Part shown: one piece after another, positions 50,502 to 59,366 of the stretch
Position numbering within the stretch: position 1 is the first letter of the stretch
Layout of the letters: every line of letters starts with the position of its first letter
NCBI RefSeq assembly: GCF_003434305.1
Contig: NZ_QKKX01000009.1
Span: forward strand, 620,001-684,000
From: Micromonospora sp. MW-13
GTDB taxonomy: Bacteria > Actinomycetota > Actinomycetes > Mycobacteriales > Micromonosporaceae
DNA: 64,000 nucleotides
Direction: 5' to 3'
Program-made: the position numbers and the translations under genes
The notes under the pieces: generated by a model
The model's database searches: none
What the model was told of the DNA's origin: nothing
Seen by the model: only the letters and a program-made list of their open reading frames with translations

Positions 50502-51171
50502 GAATGACCTTCCGGAGGCGAAGAGCGAGCACGGCCGGGTTGTCCGGCGCAGCACGGTGCACGGTGCCGGACGATGTGGTTGAGGAACCCCCGTGTCCCG
50601 GGCCGGCCGGTCGTCGGCGGTCCGTGGCGCGTGGGCAGGGGTGAATTGTAACGCCGTCTGCGGCGATCATCCTGCGCCGCACGGCGTACCAACGATCGGG
50701 ACCGCCGATTCGACGTAGATGTGGACTTTGTAAGGAGGATACCGGCGCGCGAAGGGGGGTTCCACCTGTCGAGGCCGGCGGAGAGTGGGCTGCGCCCGAA
50801 CTGCCGGTTGAACAGCCAGTACCAGGCCGGCACGGTGGCGGCGAGGTCGAGGGCGAGGATCGTGATCGCCCGGCCGTTCGAGTCCCGCCAGAGCCCGACT
50901 GGTCGCCCGCCCTGCGAGGCTTGGTGCGACGGTCGCGGGTGGGCCGCGGTGGTGTGGGCGGGCGCGGGCGGGCGCGGGCGCCACGGACCGGGAGGTGGGC
51001 ACGTGACGGACAATACCAACTGCGACCGGACGTATCGGTCAAACTCTGCCCTAAAGGTGCAAGGAAGGGCGACGGCGCGGTCACTGCACCCGTTGCCAGG
51101 ATAGTGACCGCGCCGACGATTAGCGGTGCGTCATGTTGCTCGAATCGATTGCTCGAGCAGATTTGTCAGCT
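50502..51171. other. Region upstream of sigA with no convincing gene
   Basis: About 670 bp contain no recognisable gene. A minus-strand frame with a hydrophobic stretch (ITILALDLAATVPAWYWLF) lies near 50780-50900. It has no clear start or family, so it may be a decayed small membrane protein. The sigA promoter should lie in 50502-50650. GC content falls toward the secreted-protein gene. Confidence 0.5.
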
Positions 51172-51600
51172 TCAGTCGATGTAATCGTTCATCAGGTTGT
51201 TGCACCATTCGACGCCACCGCTCACTAGGGTGCAGGCCTTCCAGTGGATGACGGCGCGTGCGACGTTGTTGGACTCAATGCTGAAGGTCTCCTCGTTCCC
51301 CGCCCCGTCCGGCAAAGTGTAATTGCCGGTCCGAGCGCCACTCCAGTAGACCTTGATCCGGGTGCCATCCGCGACCCGGTCCTTGACCGTAAAGGAGTTG
51401 CGCTGGGGGATACAGCAAGCACCACTGTTGAACCACACCTCACCATAAATCTTGGTCTGGTTGCCGTAGTACGCGTACTGGTGCGTTGTGGCGGCGCTGG
51501 CTGCGGTCCCCGTTCCGAGGATCGCCGCCAGCGCCACTCCGGCGCCGACGGCAGTCCTTTTCCCCCACAGTTGAGCATTCTCGAGCCGCGTCTCTGCCAC
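51172..51600 (-). CDS. Small secreted Cys-containing protein
   Basis: I do not recognise a family. A signal peptide is clear (VGAGVALAAILGTGTAASAA). The mature part of about 105 residues has strands, polar residues and four Cys (ACC, KAC, WCN). They could make two disulfides; the sequence patterns YAYYGNQTKIYGEVWFNSGACCIPQ and WKACTLVSGGVEWCNN suggest a compact extracellular domain. The GTG at 51600 has GGGGATGAA upstream. An ATG at 51645 would add 15 residues. The GC content is clearly lower than in the neighbours, so it is probably acquired. Function unknown. Confidence 0.7.
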   Translation of the reverse strand: MAETRLENAQLWGKRTAVGAGVALAAILGTGTAASAATTHQYAYYGNQTKIYGEVWFNSGACCIPQRNSFTVKDRVADGTRIKVYWSGARTGNYTLPDGAGNEETFSIESNNVARAVIHWKACTLVSGGVEWCNNLMNDYID

Positions 51601-51645
51601 TTCATCCCCGTTTCTCGAGTTGTCTGCCAGGTTGGCATCGGGCAT

Positions 51646-52147
51646 CAACTAGTGATGATCGAGACCGTACTCTGCATACTCGAATGTGTCAATGCATAGG
51701 CCTGTATCGCTCTGGCGTGGGAGGTTGATGCCGGTGGCGGTGGTCAGGCAGCCGGCATGGTGTTCGTTGCGGCCGTGACCGTTACTGCGGTCGATTCCGG
51801 TACGGGGTGGTCGGCCTATTGTCCATCGGTCAGGCGAGCAGCGGTGTCATGCTCTGCGGGAGGCTTGCCCAGTTGGCTATGCGGGGCAGTGAATGGTCGC
51901 GCCGTCGCTGCCTGCCCGCGGCGAGCAGAGTGACCGGGTGTCACCGCGTCGCTAACCGCGTGAGACTCAACGCCGTGGCGTCGTCCAGTCCCGCCGGACC
52001 GGCGTTCGGTGTCACGGCGGGGATGGTCAATGATGAGACAGCGGGCGCGTTTCCTCCAGGACTTCACATGGCGTCGACAACCGTTGATCTTCGAAGACCT
52101 GGCCGGTCATCCATTCACGCGGCCGGCGTGCGGGAAGGGAGCGAACC
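51646..52147. other. Gap before the suhB-like gene
   Basis: No supported gene is seen. Short frames exist on both strands but have atypical composition and no ribosome site. The GC content is lower and mixed in the first 200 bp. The end contains the GAAGGGAG ribosome site of the suhB-like gene. Confidence 0.5.
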
Positions 52148-52972
52148 ATGACCAGTTTGGCGCCGACGCCTCAGGAACTTCTCAAGATCGCGATCGACGC
52201 GGCTCGGGACGCGGCGGGCACCGCGTACCGGATGCGCGCCGAGGGGGTCTTCGTCGCCGCGACCAAGTCCACCGTCACCGACGTGGTGACCGCCGCCGAC
52301 CGGGCCGTCGAGCGGCAGGTGGTCGACGCGCTGCGCCGGGTCCGCCCCGACGACGCGGTGCTCGGCGAGGAGTACGGCGCGGGCGACGGCGCCCCGGCGG
52401 CCGGCGCGGCCCGGGTGCGCTGGATCGTCGACCCGATCGACGGCACCGTCAACTACCTCTACGGGCTGCCGTACTGCGCGGTGTCGCTGGCCGCCGAGGT
52501 GGACGGCGAGGTGGTCGCGGGCGTGGTGCGCAACGTGGCGACCGGCGAGGAGTGGACGGCGACCGCCGGTGGCGGCGCGTACCGCGGCGGGAGGCGGCTG
52601 CGCTGCTCGGGCGAGACCGACCTGGGCCAGGCGCTGGTCGCCACCGGGTTCGGCTACGACGCCGGGCGGCGGGCGCACCAGGCCCGGGTGCTCGCCGAGC
52701 TGATCCCGCACGTGCGGGACATCCGCCGGCAGGGCGCCGCGGCCCTGGATCTCTGCCTGGTCGCCGAGGGCCGGCTGGACGCGTACTACGAGAAGGGGCT
52801 GGCCGCCTGGGACCAGGCGGCGGGGGCGCTGGTCGCCACCGAGGCCGGGCTGCGGGTCGGTGGGCTGGGCGGGCGGGCCGCCGGGCCGGACCTGGTGATC
52901 GCCGCCCCGCCGGCGTTGTTCGGGCCGCTGCACGACCGGCTGGCCGCCCTGGACGCCTCGGGCGGGCCCTGA
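52148..52972 (+). CDS. suhB: Inositol monophosphatase family protein (SuhB-like)
   Basis: This 274-aa metal-dependent phosphatase of the IMPase/FIG superfamily releases phosphate from inositol monophosphate or related substrates. In actinomycetes it feeds myo-inositol for phosphatidylinositol and mycothiol. The metal-binding motifs are present: GEEYG (about 74-78), WIVDPIDGTVNYLYGLP (motif A) and AAWDQAAGALVATEAG (motif B). The ATG has GAAGGGAG upstream. In mycobacteria the equivalent gene sits next to cei, as here. The exact substrate is uncertain. Confidence 0.9.
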   Translation: MTSLAPTPQELLKIAIDAARDAAGTAYRMRAEGVFVAATKSTVTDVVTAADRAVERQVVDALRRVRPDDAVLGEEYGAGDGAPAAGAARVRWIVDPIDGTVNYLYGLPYCAVSLAAEVDGEVVAGVVRNVATGEEWTATAGGGAYRGGRRLRCSGETDLGQALVATGFGYDAGRRAHQARVLAELIPHVRDIRRQGAAALDLCLVAEGRLDAYYEKGLAAWDQAAGALVATEAGLRVGGLGGRAAGPDLVIAAPPALFGPLHDRLAALDASGGP

Positions 52973-53086
52973 CCGCCGCCCGGCCCGCCGTCGCCCCGTG
53001 GCGGGCCCTGAGCGGGCCGCCGCGTCCGGTGGATGGTCGGGCGTCCGTCAGGGCCCGGCGGGCGGGCGGCGGCCGGGGTCAGCGGG

Positions 53087-53617
53087 TCACTTGTCGACGG
53101 GCATCGGGCACGAGCCGGGCGGCGCGACCGGGGCGCCCAGATCGCCGAGGGACTGGTTCACCTCGGTGGTGGTGGCCAGCTGCTGGAAGCTGTTGCCCAG
53201 CACCACGTCGACGGTGTCGTCCTTGCGCTTGGCGTCGTACCCGTCCTTGGCGTTGTTGAGGAAGTACGCGCGCAGCAGGTGCGCGGAGCCGACGCCCTTC
53301 GGGCCGTACCGGAGGATGGCGACGTCGTCGATCTGCTTCTTCTCGGTGGCGGTCTTCTTGACCTGGAACTGCCGGTTGCTGAACTCGTCGGCGACCTGGG
53401 AGGCGAGGCCGGGCCGGTCCGTGCCGTTGAGTACGTTGATCTTCACGTCCTTGCGTTCGCGCAGGGTGACGTCCGCGAGCGGGGCGTCCTCGGGACAGCC
53501 GCCGGCCAGCCCGGCCTCGCCCTGGGTGTCGCGGACCACGGCGACGACCACGAAGACTAGGGCGACGACCGCCAGCAGACCGACGACAACGAGTGCTCGC
53601 ACTCGCGCAAAACTCAT
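53087..53617 (-). CDS. cei: Envelope integrity protein Cei (LytR C-terminal domain)
   Basis: This 176-aa membrane-anchored protein has an N-terminal transmembrane helix (about 8-28) and an extracytoplasmic LytR_C-type domain (KINVLNGTDRPGLASQVADEF...). The mycobacterial homologue Cei (Rv2700) maintains envelope integrity and virulence. Two Cys of the exterior domain (CPEDAP and the terminal SCPMP) could pair. The ATG at 53617 has GGGAG 7 bases upstream. It is convergent with the suhB-like gene and divergent from DUF4193. Confidence 0.9.
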   Translation of the reverse strand: MSFARVRALVVVGLLAVVALVFVVVAVVRDTQGEAGLAGGCPEDAPLADVTLRERKDVKINVLNGTDRPGLASQVADEFSNRQFQVKKTATEKKQIDDVAILRYGPKGVGSAHLLRAYFLNNAKDGYDAKRKDDTVDVVLGNSFQQLATTTEVNQSLGDLGAPVAPPGSCPMPVDK

Positions 53618-54037
53618 CTGGGCGCTCCCGGACGATGGGTGGGTGGCGGCGGCCGTCGGCGGTCGGGCCGTCCCGCCGGCCGTCGAGTACGCCGCTGAGG
53701 TTAACGGTTGTCCGGCGGTCGCGTGGAAACAGTCCGACATGCCGGCGCGCCAACCGGGAAGCGGGTACTACTACCCCTATCTTCGTGTCGCCTGAGTCAC
53801 ATTGGGAACAACTTCGACGGCTGGGGCGTACATCTGAGCCACGAGGGCGGTATACATGCCTCGCCCAGAGGGGGGTAAGGTACCGCGCTCGCTGGGGGAG
53901 TTCCTTTGGCGACCCCGTCCCGACCGGCCGTCGGGTCGGGTGACCGACACAAATTGGTGGCCGGCCAGCGGAACCGAAACAGCGTCGTCCGGCGTTACAA
54001 CCGGAAGCGACCATATCGATATGGGAGAGTGAAACCG
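53618..54037. other. Divergent promoter region cei/DUF4193
   Basis: About 420 bp between divergent starts hold no gene. It includes a run of GTACTACTACCCC-like sequence (53764-53776) and a 14-bp palindrome close to the DUF4193 ribosome site. Promoters for both genes are expected here. Confidence 0.6.
54011..54024. promoter_or_regulatory. 14-bp palindrome before the DUF4193 gene
   Basis: CCATATCGATATGG is a perfect palindrome and the only AT-rich one found near a start in this block. It overlaps the beginning of the GGGAGAG ribosome site. It could be an operator, a promoter -10 region, or a structure affecting ribosome access. Confidence 0.5.
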
Positions 54038-54334
54038 ATGGCCACCGACTACGACGCCCCGCGTCGCGACGAGGTCGACCTCGGCGAGGACAGCCTGGAA
54101 GAGCTCAAGGCCCGGCGGGTCGACTCACAGTCGGGCGCCGTGGACGTCGACGAGGCAGAGGTGGCCGAGAGCTTCGAGCTTCCCGGTGCCGACCTGGCCG
54201 ACGAAGAGCTCACGGTCAAGGTGCTACCGATGCAGCAGGACGAGTTCCGGTGCGCCCGCTGCTTCCTGGTCCACCACCGCAGCCAGCTGGCGGTCGAGCG
54301 CAACGGTGAGTTGATCTGCCGCGAATGCGTCTGA
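54038..54334 (+). CDS. DUF4193 zinc-ribbon protein
   Basis: This 98-aa acidic protein belongs to the conserved actinobacterial family DUF4193 (Rv2699c type). The N-terminus MATDYDAPRRDEVDLGEDSLEELKARR and the Cys-rich end (CARCFLVHHRSQL, ICREC) are diagnostic. The four Cys form a probable zinc ribbon. The protein lacks any signal or membrane segment. Its function is not established; it is near-universal in the group. The ATG at 54038 has GGGAGAG about 9 bases upstream. Confidence 0.9.
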   Translation: MATDYDAPRRDEVDLGEDSLEELKARRVDSQSGAVDVDEAEVAESFELPGADLADEELTVKVLPMQQDEFRCARCFLVHHRSQLAVERNGELICRECV

Positions 54335-54510
54335 CCTCGACGCGGCATCCCGGCGGCGGCCTCCTTGACGAGGCCGCCGCGGGGAGAGCCGCCATCTCAC
54401 GTACGCCCGCCAACGCCCCGCCCGCGCACGGCGCCGCCGTGCGCCGGTAGCGGGGAACTGCTTGACTCGTCTCGGCAGCTTCCACCCAGACGGACCGGGG
54501 AGGTCGACGC

Positions 54511-55497
54511 ATGGGCGAGCGCAGCGACGACGGCACGGGCGGTCGCCCGGTCACCGGCGGCCCCACCACGCCTGACGTCGACGAGCCCGGCGGGTCCGGG
54601 CGTCCGGGGGCGGGCCCCGGGGCGGGCCGACCCGGCGGGACGGCACCCGGCGCCGACGACCGGGGCCGGGCCGGCAGGGACAGCGGGGACGGGCCGACCG
54701 GCGGTGCGGAGCCGACCGGCGGGGACGGGCCGACCGGCGGTGGGGCCGAACTCGGCGCCACCGTGGCCGCGCTCACCGCCGACGACATCGAGCCGGCCCG
54801 GCGGCGACAGTTGTTGACCCGGCTCGTCGGGCAGGTCCGCGTCCGGGGGCTGGCCGACCTGTTCAAGCCGAGGGCCGCCGTGCGGTGGATGACCGACGCC
54901 GTCGCCGAGATCGCCCCGCACGTGCCGGTCCGTGACCTGGCCACCCTGCGCCGGCACTTCCCCGGTCTGGACGACGAGGCGCTGGCCGACCGGCTGGTCC
55001 GCAACGCCGCCCGGACGACCGCCGGGATCGGCGCGGCCGGCGGTGGGGTCGCGGCCGTGGAGTGGACCGTCGCCCCCACGCTTCTTTCCGCGCCGGTGCT
55101 GCTGGCCGCCGAGACGGTCGCGGTCGTGGCCGTCGAGCTGAAGCTGATCGGCGAGCTGCACGAGGTGTACGGTGCCCCGCTGCCCATCGGCGGCAGCCAG
55201 CGGGCGGTGGCCGTGGTCCAGTCCTGGGCCAGCCAGCGCGGGATCAACCCGATGCTGCCCGGGGTGGGCGTCGGCGCGGTGCTCGGCACGGCGGCTCGCA
55301 AGGAACTGCGGGACACCCTGCTCAAGCGGTTCGGCCGCAACCTGACCACGCTCGGCCCGTTCCTGACCGGGGCGGTGGTGGCCAGCTACCTCAACCGGCG
55401 GGCCACCCGCTCCCTCGCCGGTGAGCTCCGCGCCGACCTGCGCCGGCAGCGCCGGACGCTGCCTGGCGGAGGGCGCACCCCACCCGCGCTGCCCTGA
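54511..55497 (+). CDS. Hypothetical membrane-associated protein
   Basis: This 328-aa protein does not match a characterised family. Residues 1-85 are disordered and Gly/Pro/Asp-rich with repeated GGDGPTGG-like motifs. The middle is helical (VRGLADLFKPRAAVRWMTDAVAEI). A strongly hydrophobic section (about 170-215) follows, and then GVGVGAVLGTAARKELRDTLLKRFG and a further hydrophobic segment near 280. Two to three membrane helices or a hydrophobic core domain are likely. The ATG has GGGGAGG upstream. The end overlaps a 17-bp tandem repeat. It lies between DUF4193 and DUF3093, where other actinomycetes often have no gene. Confidence 0.7.
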   Translation: MGERSDDGTGGRPVTGGPTTPDVDEPGGSGRPGAGPGAGRPGGTAPGADDRGRAGRDSGDGPTGGAEPTGGDGPTGGGAELGATVAALTADDIEPARRRQLLTRLVGQVRVRGLADLFKPRAAVRWMTDAVAEIAPHVPVRDLATLRRHFPGLDDEALADRLVRNAARTTAGIGAAGGGVAAVEWTVAPTLLSAPVLLAAETVAVVAVELKLIGELHEVYGAPLPIGGSQRAVAVVQSWASQRGINPMLPGVGVGAVLGTAARKELRDTLLKRFGRNLTTLGPFLTGAVVASYLNRRATRSLAGELRADLRRQRRTLPGGGRTPPALP

Positions 55498-55540
55498 ACC
55501 CCGCGCTGCCCTGAACCCCGCGATGCCCTGAAGCCCGCGC
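55483..55540 (+). repeat. 17-bp tandem repeat across a stop codon
   Basis: CCCGCGCTGCCCTGAAC occurs twice exactly and once with two changes, followed by a partial fourth copy. The array begins in the last codons of the membrane protein gene and includes its TGA. It ends near the stop of the convergent DUF3093 gene. Confidence 0.85.
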
Positions 55541-55543
55541 GGC

Positions 55544-56035
55544 TCAGGCGGCGGCGCGGGCGGCGAGGAGCGCCGCGGCGAGGCGTACCGGGTCGCGGGT
55601 GCTGATCACCCAGAACGGGGTGGGGTCGGCGGGGTCGTCGAGCACCACCTGCACCGCCCCGGCGATCCACGGGCGCTGGACCACGAAGGCGAGCGGGTCG
55701 GCCCCGACGCCGAGCACCTCGCGGCGGCCTGCGGCGTCCAGCGCGACGGCGTCGGCCACGAACCGCACCGGCAGCCGGGCGTCGTCGACCCGCAGCTCCC
55801 CGTCGGCCACCGCGACCCGGATCCGCCCCAGCCACCACAGGACGGCCGCCGCCGCCGGCAGCAGCACCACGAACGGCAGCCAGCCGCGCACCCCCGTCGC
55901 GCCCATCCACAGCTCCACGGCGAGGAAGCCGCCGAGCGCCAGGCCGGCCAGCCAGGCCCACCAGGGCAGGCCGAGCCGCTCCGCGTAGGCGGTGGTCAAG
56001 GTGGCGGCGGGCGGCGAGGACGGCGATCGGCTCAC
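55544..56035 (-). CDS. DUF3093 membrane protein
   Basis: This 163-aa protein has two N-terminal transmembrane helices (about 24-45 and 52-70) and a cytoplasmic or extracytoplasmic beta-rich domain. That domain ends [36 protein letters not shown], matching DUF3093 (Rv2698 type). The function is unknown. The GTG at 56035 directly follows a CAGGA sequence, so the start may be shifted. It is divergent from dut with only 85 bp between starts, the same arrangement as in mycobacteria. Confidence 0.85.
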   Translation of the reverse strand: MSRSPSSPPAATLTTAYAERLGLPWWAWLAGLALGGFLAVELWMGATGVRGWLPFVVLLPAAAAVLWWLGRIRVAVADGELRVDDARLPVRFVADAVALDAAGRREVLGVGADPLAFVVQRPWIAGAVQVVLDDPADPTPFWVISTRDPVRLAAALLAARAAA

Positions 56036-56119
56036 TCCTGCCAGGGTACGGCGCACGACGGGCGGCCGACCCGGCAGGATGGCAGGGGCACCCCACGAAC
56101 CGGACGGAAGAAGGAGATC

Positions 56120-56626
56120 GTGACCGACGACGTACCCGTGCCCGTACGGCAGCTCGACCCGGAGCTGCCGCTGCCGGCGTACGCCCATCCCGGCGATGCC
56201 GGGGCCGACCTGATGTCCGCGGCGGACATGGAGCTGCCCCCCGGCGGGCGTGCCCTGGTCCCCACCGGCGTGGCGATCGCCCTCCCGGAGGGCTACGTCG
56301 GTCTGGTGCACCCCCGCTCCGGCCTGGCGGCCAGGCTCGGCGTGACGGTGCTCAACGCGCCCGGTACGGTCGACGCCGGCTACCGGGGTGAGATCCTCGT
56401 CAACCTGATCAATCATGATCGGGAGGCGCCGGCGAAGATCTCCCGTGGCGATCGGATCGCGCAGCTCGTTGTCCAGCGGGTGGAGCGGGTCGATTTCCGG
56501 CCGGCGGCCGAGCTGCCGCCGTCCCGCCGGGGCGCCGGCGGGCACGGCTCGACCGGTGGACACGCCGGGCTCGTCCCGCCGCCGGCGGACCGGGCCGGCG
56601 GCCAGTCGGAAGAGGTGGCAGGGTGA
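56120..56626 (+). CDS. dut: Deoxyuridine 5'-triphosphate nucleotidohydrolase
   Basis: dUTPase hydrolyses dUTP to dUMP and keeps uracil out of DNA. The 168-aa trimeric enzyme carries all five motifs: [30 protein letters not shown] with the catalytic Asp, [10 protein letters not shown], and the C-terminal [11 protein letters not shown] that closes over the substrate. The C-terminal tail beyond motif 5 is about 20 residues longer than usual. The GTG start has GAAGGAG immediately upstream. It is followed by the DUF3710 gene 25 bp downstream. Confidence 0.96.
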   Translation: MTDDVPVPVRQLDPELPLPAYAHPGDAGADLMSAADMELPPGGRALVPTGVAIALPEGYVGLVHPRSGLAARLGVTVLNAPGTVDAGYRGEILVNLINHDREAPAKISRGDRIAQLVVQRVERVDFRPAAELPPSRRGAGGHGSTGGHAGLVPPPADRAGGQSEEVAG

Positions 56627-56651
56627 GTGCGAACAGCGGAGGGCGGGCGCA

Positions 56652-57317
56652 GTGATCTTCTCCCGAAAGCGGGCCGGTGGCGGTCGGCAGGGCCGTGACG
56701 AGCGGGCCACCGAGGTCCTGGACGGGCACGACGCCGAGGGCTCGTCGGGGCCGGAACGCGGCCCGTACGACGTCGCCGAGGCCCCGGACGGGGTGCAGCG
56801 GCTCGACCTGGGCAGCCTCCAGATTCCGGCGGTGGCCGACGTCGAGGTGCGCGTGCAGGCCGACCCGCAGGGCGTGATCCAGCAGGTCGTCCTCGTGCAC
56901 GGCGAGAGCGCCCTGCAACTCGGTGTCTTCGCCGCGCCCCGCTCCGAGGGCATCTGGGACGAGGTACGCGAGGAGATCCGCCAGTCCCTGTTCAACGACG
57001 GCGTGGCGGCTCAGGAGGTGCAGGGCGAGTACGGCCCCGAGCTGCGCGCCCGGGTGCGCACCCCGGACGGCCTGACCGACCTGCGGTTCGTCGGCGTGGA
57101 CGGCCCGCGCTGGATGGTCCGGGGCGTCTACCAGGGCGCCGCCGCCACCGACCCGGCCACCGCCGGCCCGCTGGCCGAGTGCCTGGACGGGCTGGTCGTC
57201 GACCGCGGCCAGGAGGCCAAGCCGGTGCGCGAGCCGCTGCCGCTGCGGCTGCCCCGCGAGGTCGCCGACCAGGCCGGCGAGGGTGACCCCGGCGCCCCGG
57301 GCCCGATCGGGGCCTGA
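56652..57317 (+). CDS. DUF3710 family protein
   Basis: This 221-aa soluble protein of DUF3710 (Rv2696c type) starts VIFSRKRAGGG and contains the conserved YDVAEAPDGVQRLDLGSLQIPAV. It also has an alpha/beta domain with DEVREEIRQSLFNDGVAAQEV and GVDGPRWMVRGVYQGAAA. The function is unknown, and conservation next to dut is strong. The GTG start has GGAGG about 9 bases upstream. It is probably in one transcript with dut. Confidence 0.9.
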   Translation: MIFSRKRAGGGRQGRDERATEVLDGHDAEGSSGPERGPYDVAEAPDGVQRLDLGSLQIPAVADVEVRVQADPQGVIQQVVLVHGESALQLGVFAAPRSEGIWDEVREEIRQSLFNDGVAAQEVQGEYGPELRARVRTPDGLTDLRFVGVDGPRWMVRGVYQGAAATDPATAGPLAECLDGLVVDRGQEAKPVREPLPLRLPREVADQAGEGDPGAPGPIGA

Positions 57318-57496
57318 CCGGCGTCCCTCCGAGCCCGGGCCGGCCCGTCGGCGCGCTGCCGGCGGCCCGTCCCGGGCGGCCGGGTGGTCCCCCCGGTACG
57401 CCGCGCGGCGTACGCTGGCGGGACGGCCCGGCACGCTCGGGGCCGCACCGGTGCCGACGCGTGCCGGCCGGCGGAGGAGAGGGTGACGCGGAGGTC

Positions 57497-57880
57497 ATGA
57501 CGACCGACGAGGGCAGCAGGGTGTCGCTGCGGCGGCTCCTGCACCGGCTCACCGCGAGCGAGGCCGAGATCGAGGCGCAGGAGCTGCGCCGGGAGAGCGC
57601 GCAGTCCGGCGGCACGCCGGCCCGGCAGTGCACGCGCGGCCAGGTGGTCTCGGTCACCGGCCGGTTGCGTACCGTGGTCTACACTCCGCGGACGAACCTG
57701 CCCACGCTGGAGGCCGACCTGTACGACGGCAGCGACGTGGTGACCCTGGTCTGGCTCGGCCGGCGACACATCGCCGGCATCGAGCCGGGGCGCCACCTGA
57801 CCGCCCGTGGACGGGTGGCGGTGCGGGACGACCGCAAGGTCATCTACAACCCGTACTACGAGCTGGAGTCGCCGAAGTGA
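57497..57880 (+). CDS. OB-fold nucleic acid-binding protein
   Basis: This 127-aa protein of the actinobacterial OB-fold family (Rv2694c type) begins with a helical stretch (VSLRRLLHRLTASEAEIEAQELRRESA). The five-strand barrel follows, with TRGQVVSVTGRLRTVVYTP, LEADLYDGSDVVTLVWLGRR and ARGRVAVRDDRKVIYNPYYEL. It could bind RNA or DNA. The ATG at 57497 was chosen because GGAGG-like purines precede it; an in-frame ATG at 57461 is weaker. It lies in the run dut-DUF3710-OB-DUF3159. Confidence 0.87.
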   Translation: MTTDEGSRVSLRRLLHRLTASEAEIEAQELRRESAQSGGTPARQCTRGQVVSVTGRLRTVVYTPRTNLPTLEADLYDGSDVVTLVWLGRRHIAGIEPGRHLTARGRVAVRDDRKVIYNPYYELESPK

Positions 57881-57911
57881 CGGCGCGGACGCCGGGAACG
57901 GGAGAGACGCG

Positions 57912-58595
57912 ATGACCACCGGACAGCACCGGGCGACCGAACCGGGAACCGGCCCGGAGGACTCCGAGCAGCTGCCGAGCCTCGCCGAGCAGATGGCCGA
58001 CCAGCTCGGCGGCTGGCGCGGGCTGGTCGAGTCCAGCATCCCGGTGGTGGTCTTCGTGATCGCCAACATCATCGGCGAGCTGCGCCCCGCGGTGATCGCC
58101 TCGGTGGCCGTGGCCCTGCTCATCGCCGGGCTGCGGCTGGCCCAGCGCCGGCCGGTGCGGCACGCGGTCAACGGCCTCGTCGGCGTCGGCATCGGCGCGG
58201 CGATCGCCTGGCGCACCGGCGACGAGCGCGACTTCTACCTGCCGGGCATCCTGTACGGCATCGGGTACGGCCTGGCTCTGCTGGCGTCGGCGGCGATCCG
58301 GCAGCCCCTGGTGGGCTGGATCTGGTCGGTGCTGGTGGCCAAGGGGCGCTCGGAGTGGCGGGACGACCCACGCCTGGTGCGCACCTTCACCCAGCTCACC
58401 GTGCTCTGGGGCGTGGTGTGGCTGGCCAAGGTCGGCGTGCAGGCCGGGCTCTACCTCGCCCACCAGGACACCGCGCTCGGCGTCGCCCGGCTGGCCCTGG
58501 GCTACCCGCCGTACGCGCTGCTGTTGCTGATCACGGTGTGGACGGTACGCCGGGTGACCCGCGAGACCGCCCCGGAGCCGCTGCCCGGCGCCTGA
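57912..58595 (+). CDS. DUF3159 membrane protein
   Basis: This 227-aa integral membrane protein has about six helices and the family pattern LAEQMADQLGGWRGLVESSIPVVVF. Helix-linking motifs GDERDFYLPGILYGIGYGLALL and WRDDPRLVRTFTQLTVLWGVVWLAK follow. It belongs to DUF3159 (Rv2693c type), whose function is unknown. The ATG has GGAGAG 7 bases upstream. It is convergent with the TrkA pair. Confidence 0.9.
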   Translation: MTTGQHRATEPGTGPEDSEQLPSLAEQMADQLGGWRGLVESSIPVVVFVIANIIGELRPAVIASVAVALLIAGLRLAQRRPVRHAVNGLVGVGIGAAIAWRTGDERDFYLPGILYGIGYGLALLASAAIRQPLVGWIWSVLVAKGRSEWRDDPRLVRTFTQLTVLWGVVWLAKVGVQAGLYLAHQDTALGVARLALGYPPYALLLLITVWTVRRVTRETAPEPLPGA

Positions 58596-58674
58596 GCCGC
58601 CCGCGACCCGCGCCGGCGGGACCCTGGCCCCGAGAACCCGCCGGCCGCCCCGCTCGGCCCCCCAGAGAGCCCGC

Positions 58675-59364
58675 TCAGCCCGCGCTGCGGGTCCGCTCGA
58701 CGCTGTCCGGGCCCAGGATCACCACGCGGACGTCGTCCTCCACCTCGGCGGTGCAGACGAAGACCAGCTCGTCGCCGGCCTCGATCGGGTCGTCGGGGCT
58801 GGGCACCAGCACCCGTTTGCCGCGCAGGATCGCCACCAGCGCGGCGTCCCGGGGGATCGGCACCGCGTGGATCGGCTGCCCCACGTACGGGGCGGTCGGC
58901 GGCAGGGTGATCTCCACCAGGTTCGCCTCGCCCTGGCGGAACGTCATCAGCCGCACCAGGTCGCCGACGGTGACCGCCTCCTCGACCAGGGCCGCCATCA
59001 CCCGCGGCTTGCTCACCGAGACGTCGACGCCCCACTGCTCGGTGAACAGCCACTCGTTCTCGGCCCGGTTGACCCGGGCCACCACCCGGGGCACCGCGAA
59101 CTCGGTCTTCGCCAGCAGCGACACCACCAGGTTGACCTTGTCGTCCCCGGTCGCCGCGACCACCACGTCGCAGCCGGCGATGTTGGCCTCCTCCAGGCTG
59201 GCCAGCTCGCACGCGTCGGCGAGCACCCAGTCGGCGGCGGGCACCCGGTCCGGCCGCAGCATCCGGGGCTGGCGCTCGATCAGCATCACCTGGTGGCCGT
59301 TGTCGATCAGCTCCTGGGCGATCGAGCGGCCCACGTTGCCGGCGCCGGCGATGGCGATCCGCAT
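58675..59364 (-). CDS. TrkA-like RCK/KTN potassium regulator (CeoC type)
   Basis: This is a 229-aa cytoplasmic RCK protein. An N-terminal Rossmann fold has the NAD-binding GAGNVGRSIA motif and an acidic ligand site at the end of strand 2. It is followed by a TrkA-C domain (GEANLVEITLPPTAPYVGQPIHAVPIP). RCK proteins bind nucleotides and gate potassium transporters. It lies 2 bp after the second TrkA-like gene and probably forms heteromers with it. No TrkH/TrkG channel is visible. The divergent KimA-like permease is the obvious partner. Confidence 0.9.
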   Translation of the reverse strand: MRIAIAGAGNVGRSIAQELIDNGHQVMLIERQPRMLRPDRVPAADWVLADACELASLEEANIAGCDVVVAATGDDKVNLVVSLLAKTEFAVPRVVARVNRAENEWLFTEQWGVDVSVSKPRVMAALVEEAVTVGDLVRLMTFRQGEANLVEITLPPTAPYVGQPIHAVPIPRDAALVAILRGKRVLVPSPDDPIEAGDELVFVCTAEVEDDVRVVILGPDSVERTRSAG

Positions 59365-59366
59365 CT

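Noticed and set aside
51807..52151. Plus-strand 114-codon frame before the suhB-like gene
   Set aside because: No ribosome site, no family, and it runs into the next gene's start; composition differs from real genes.
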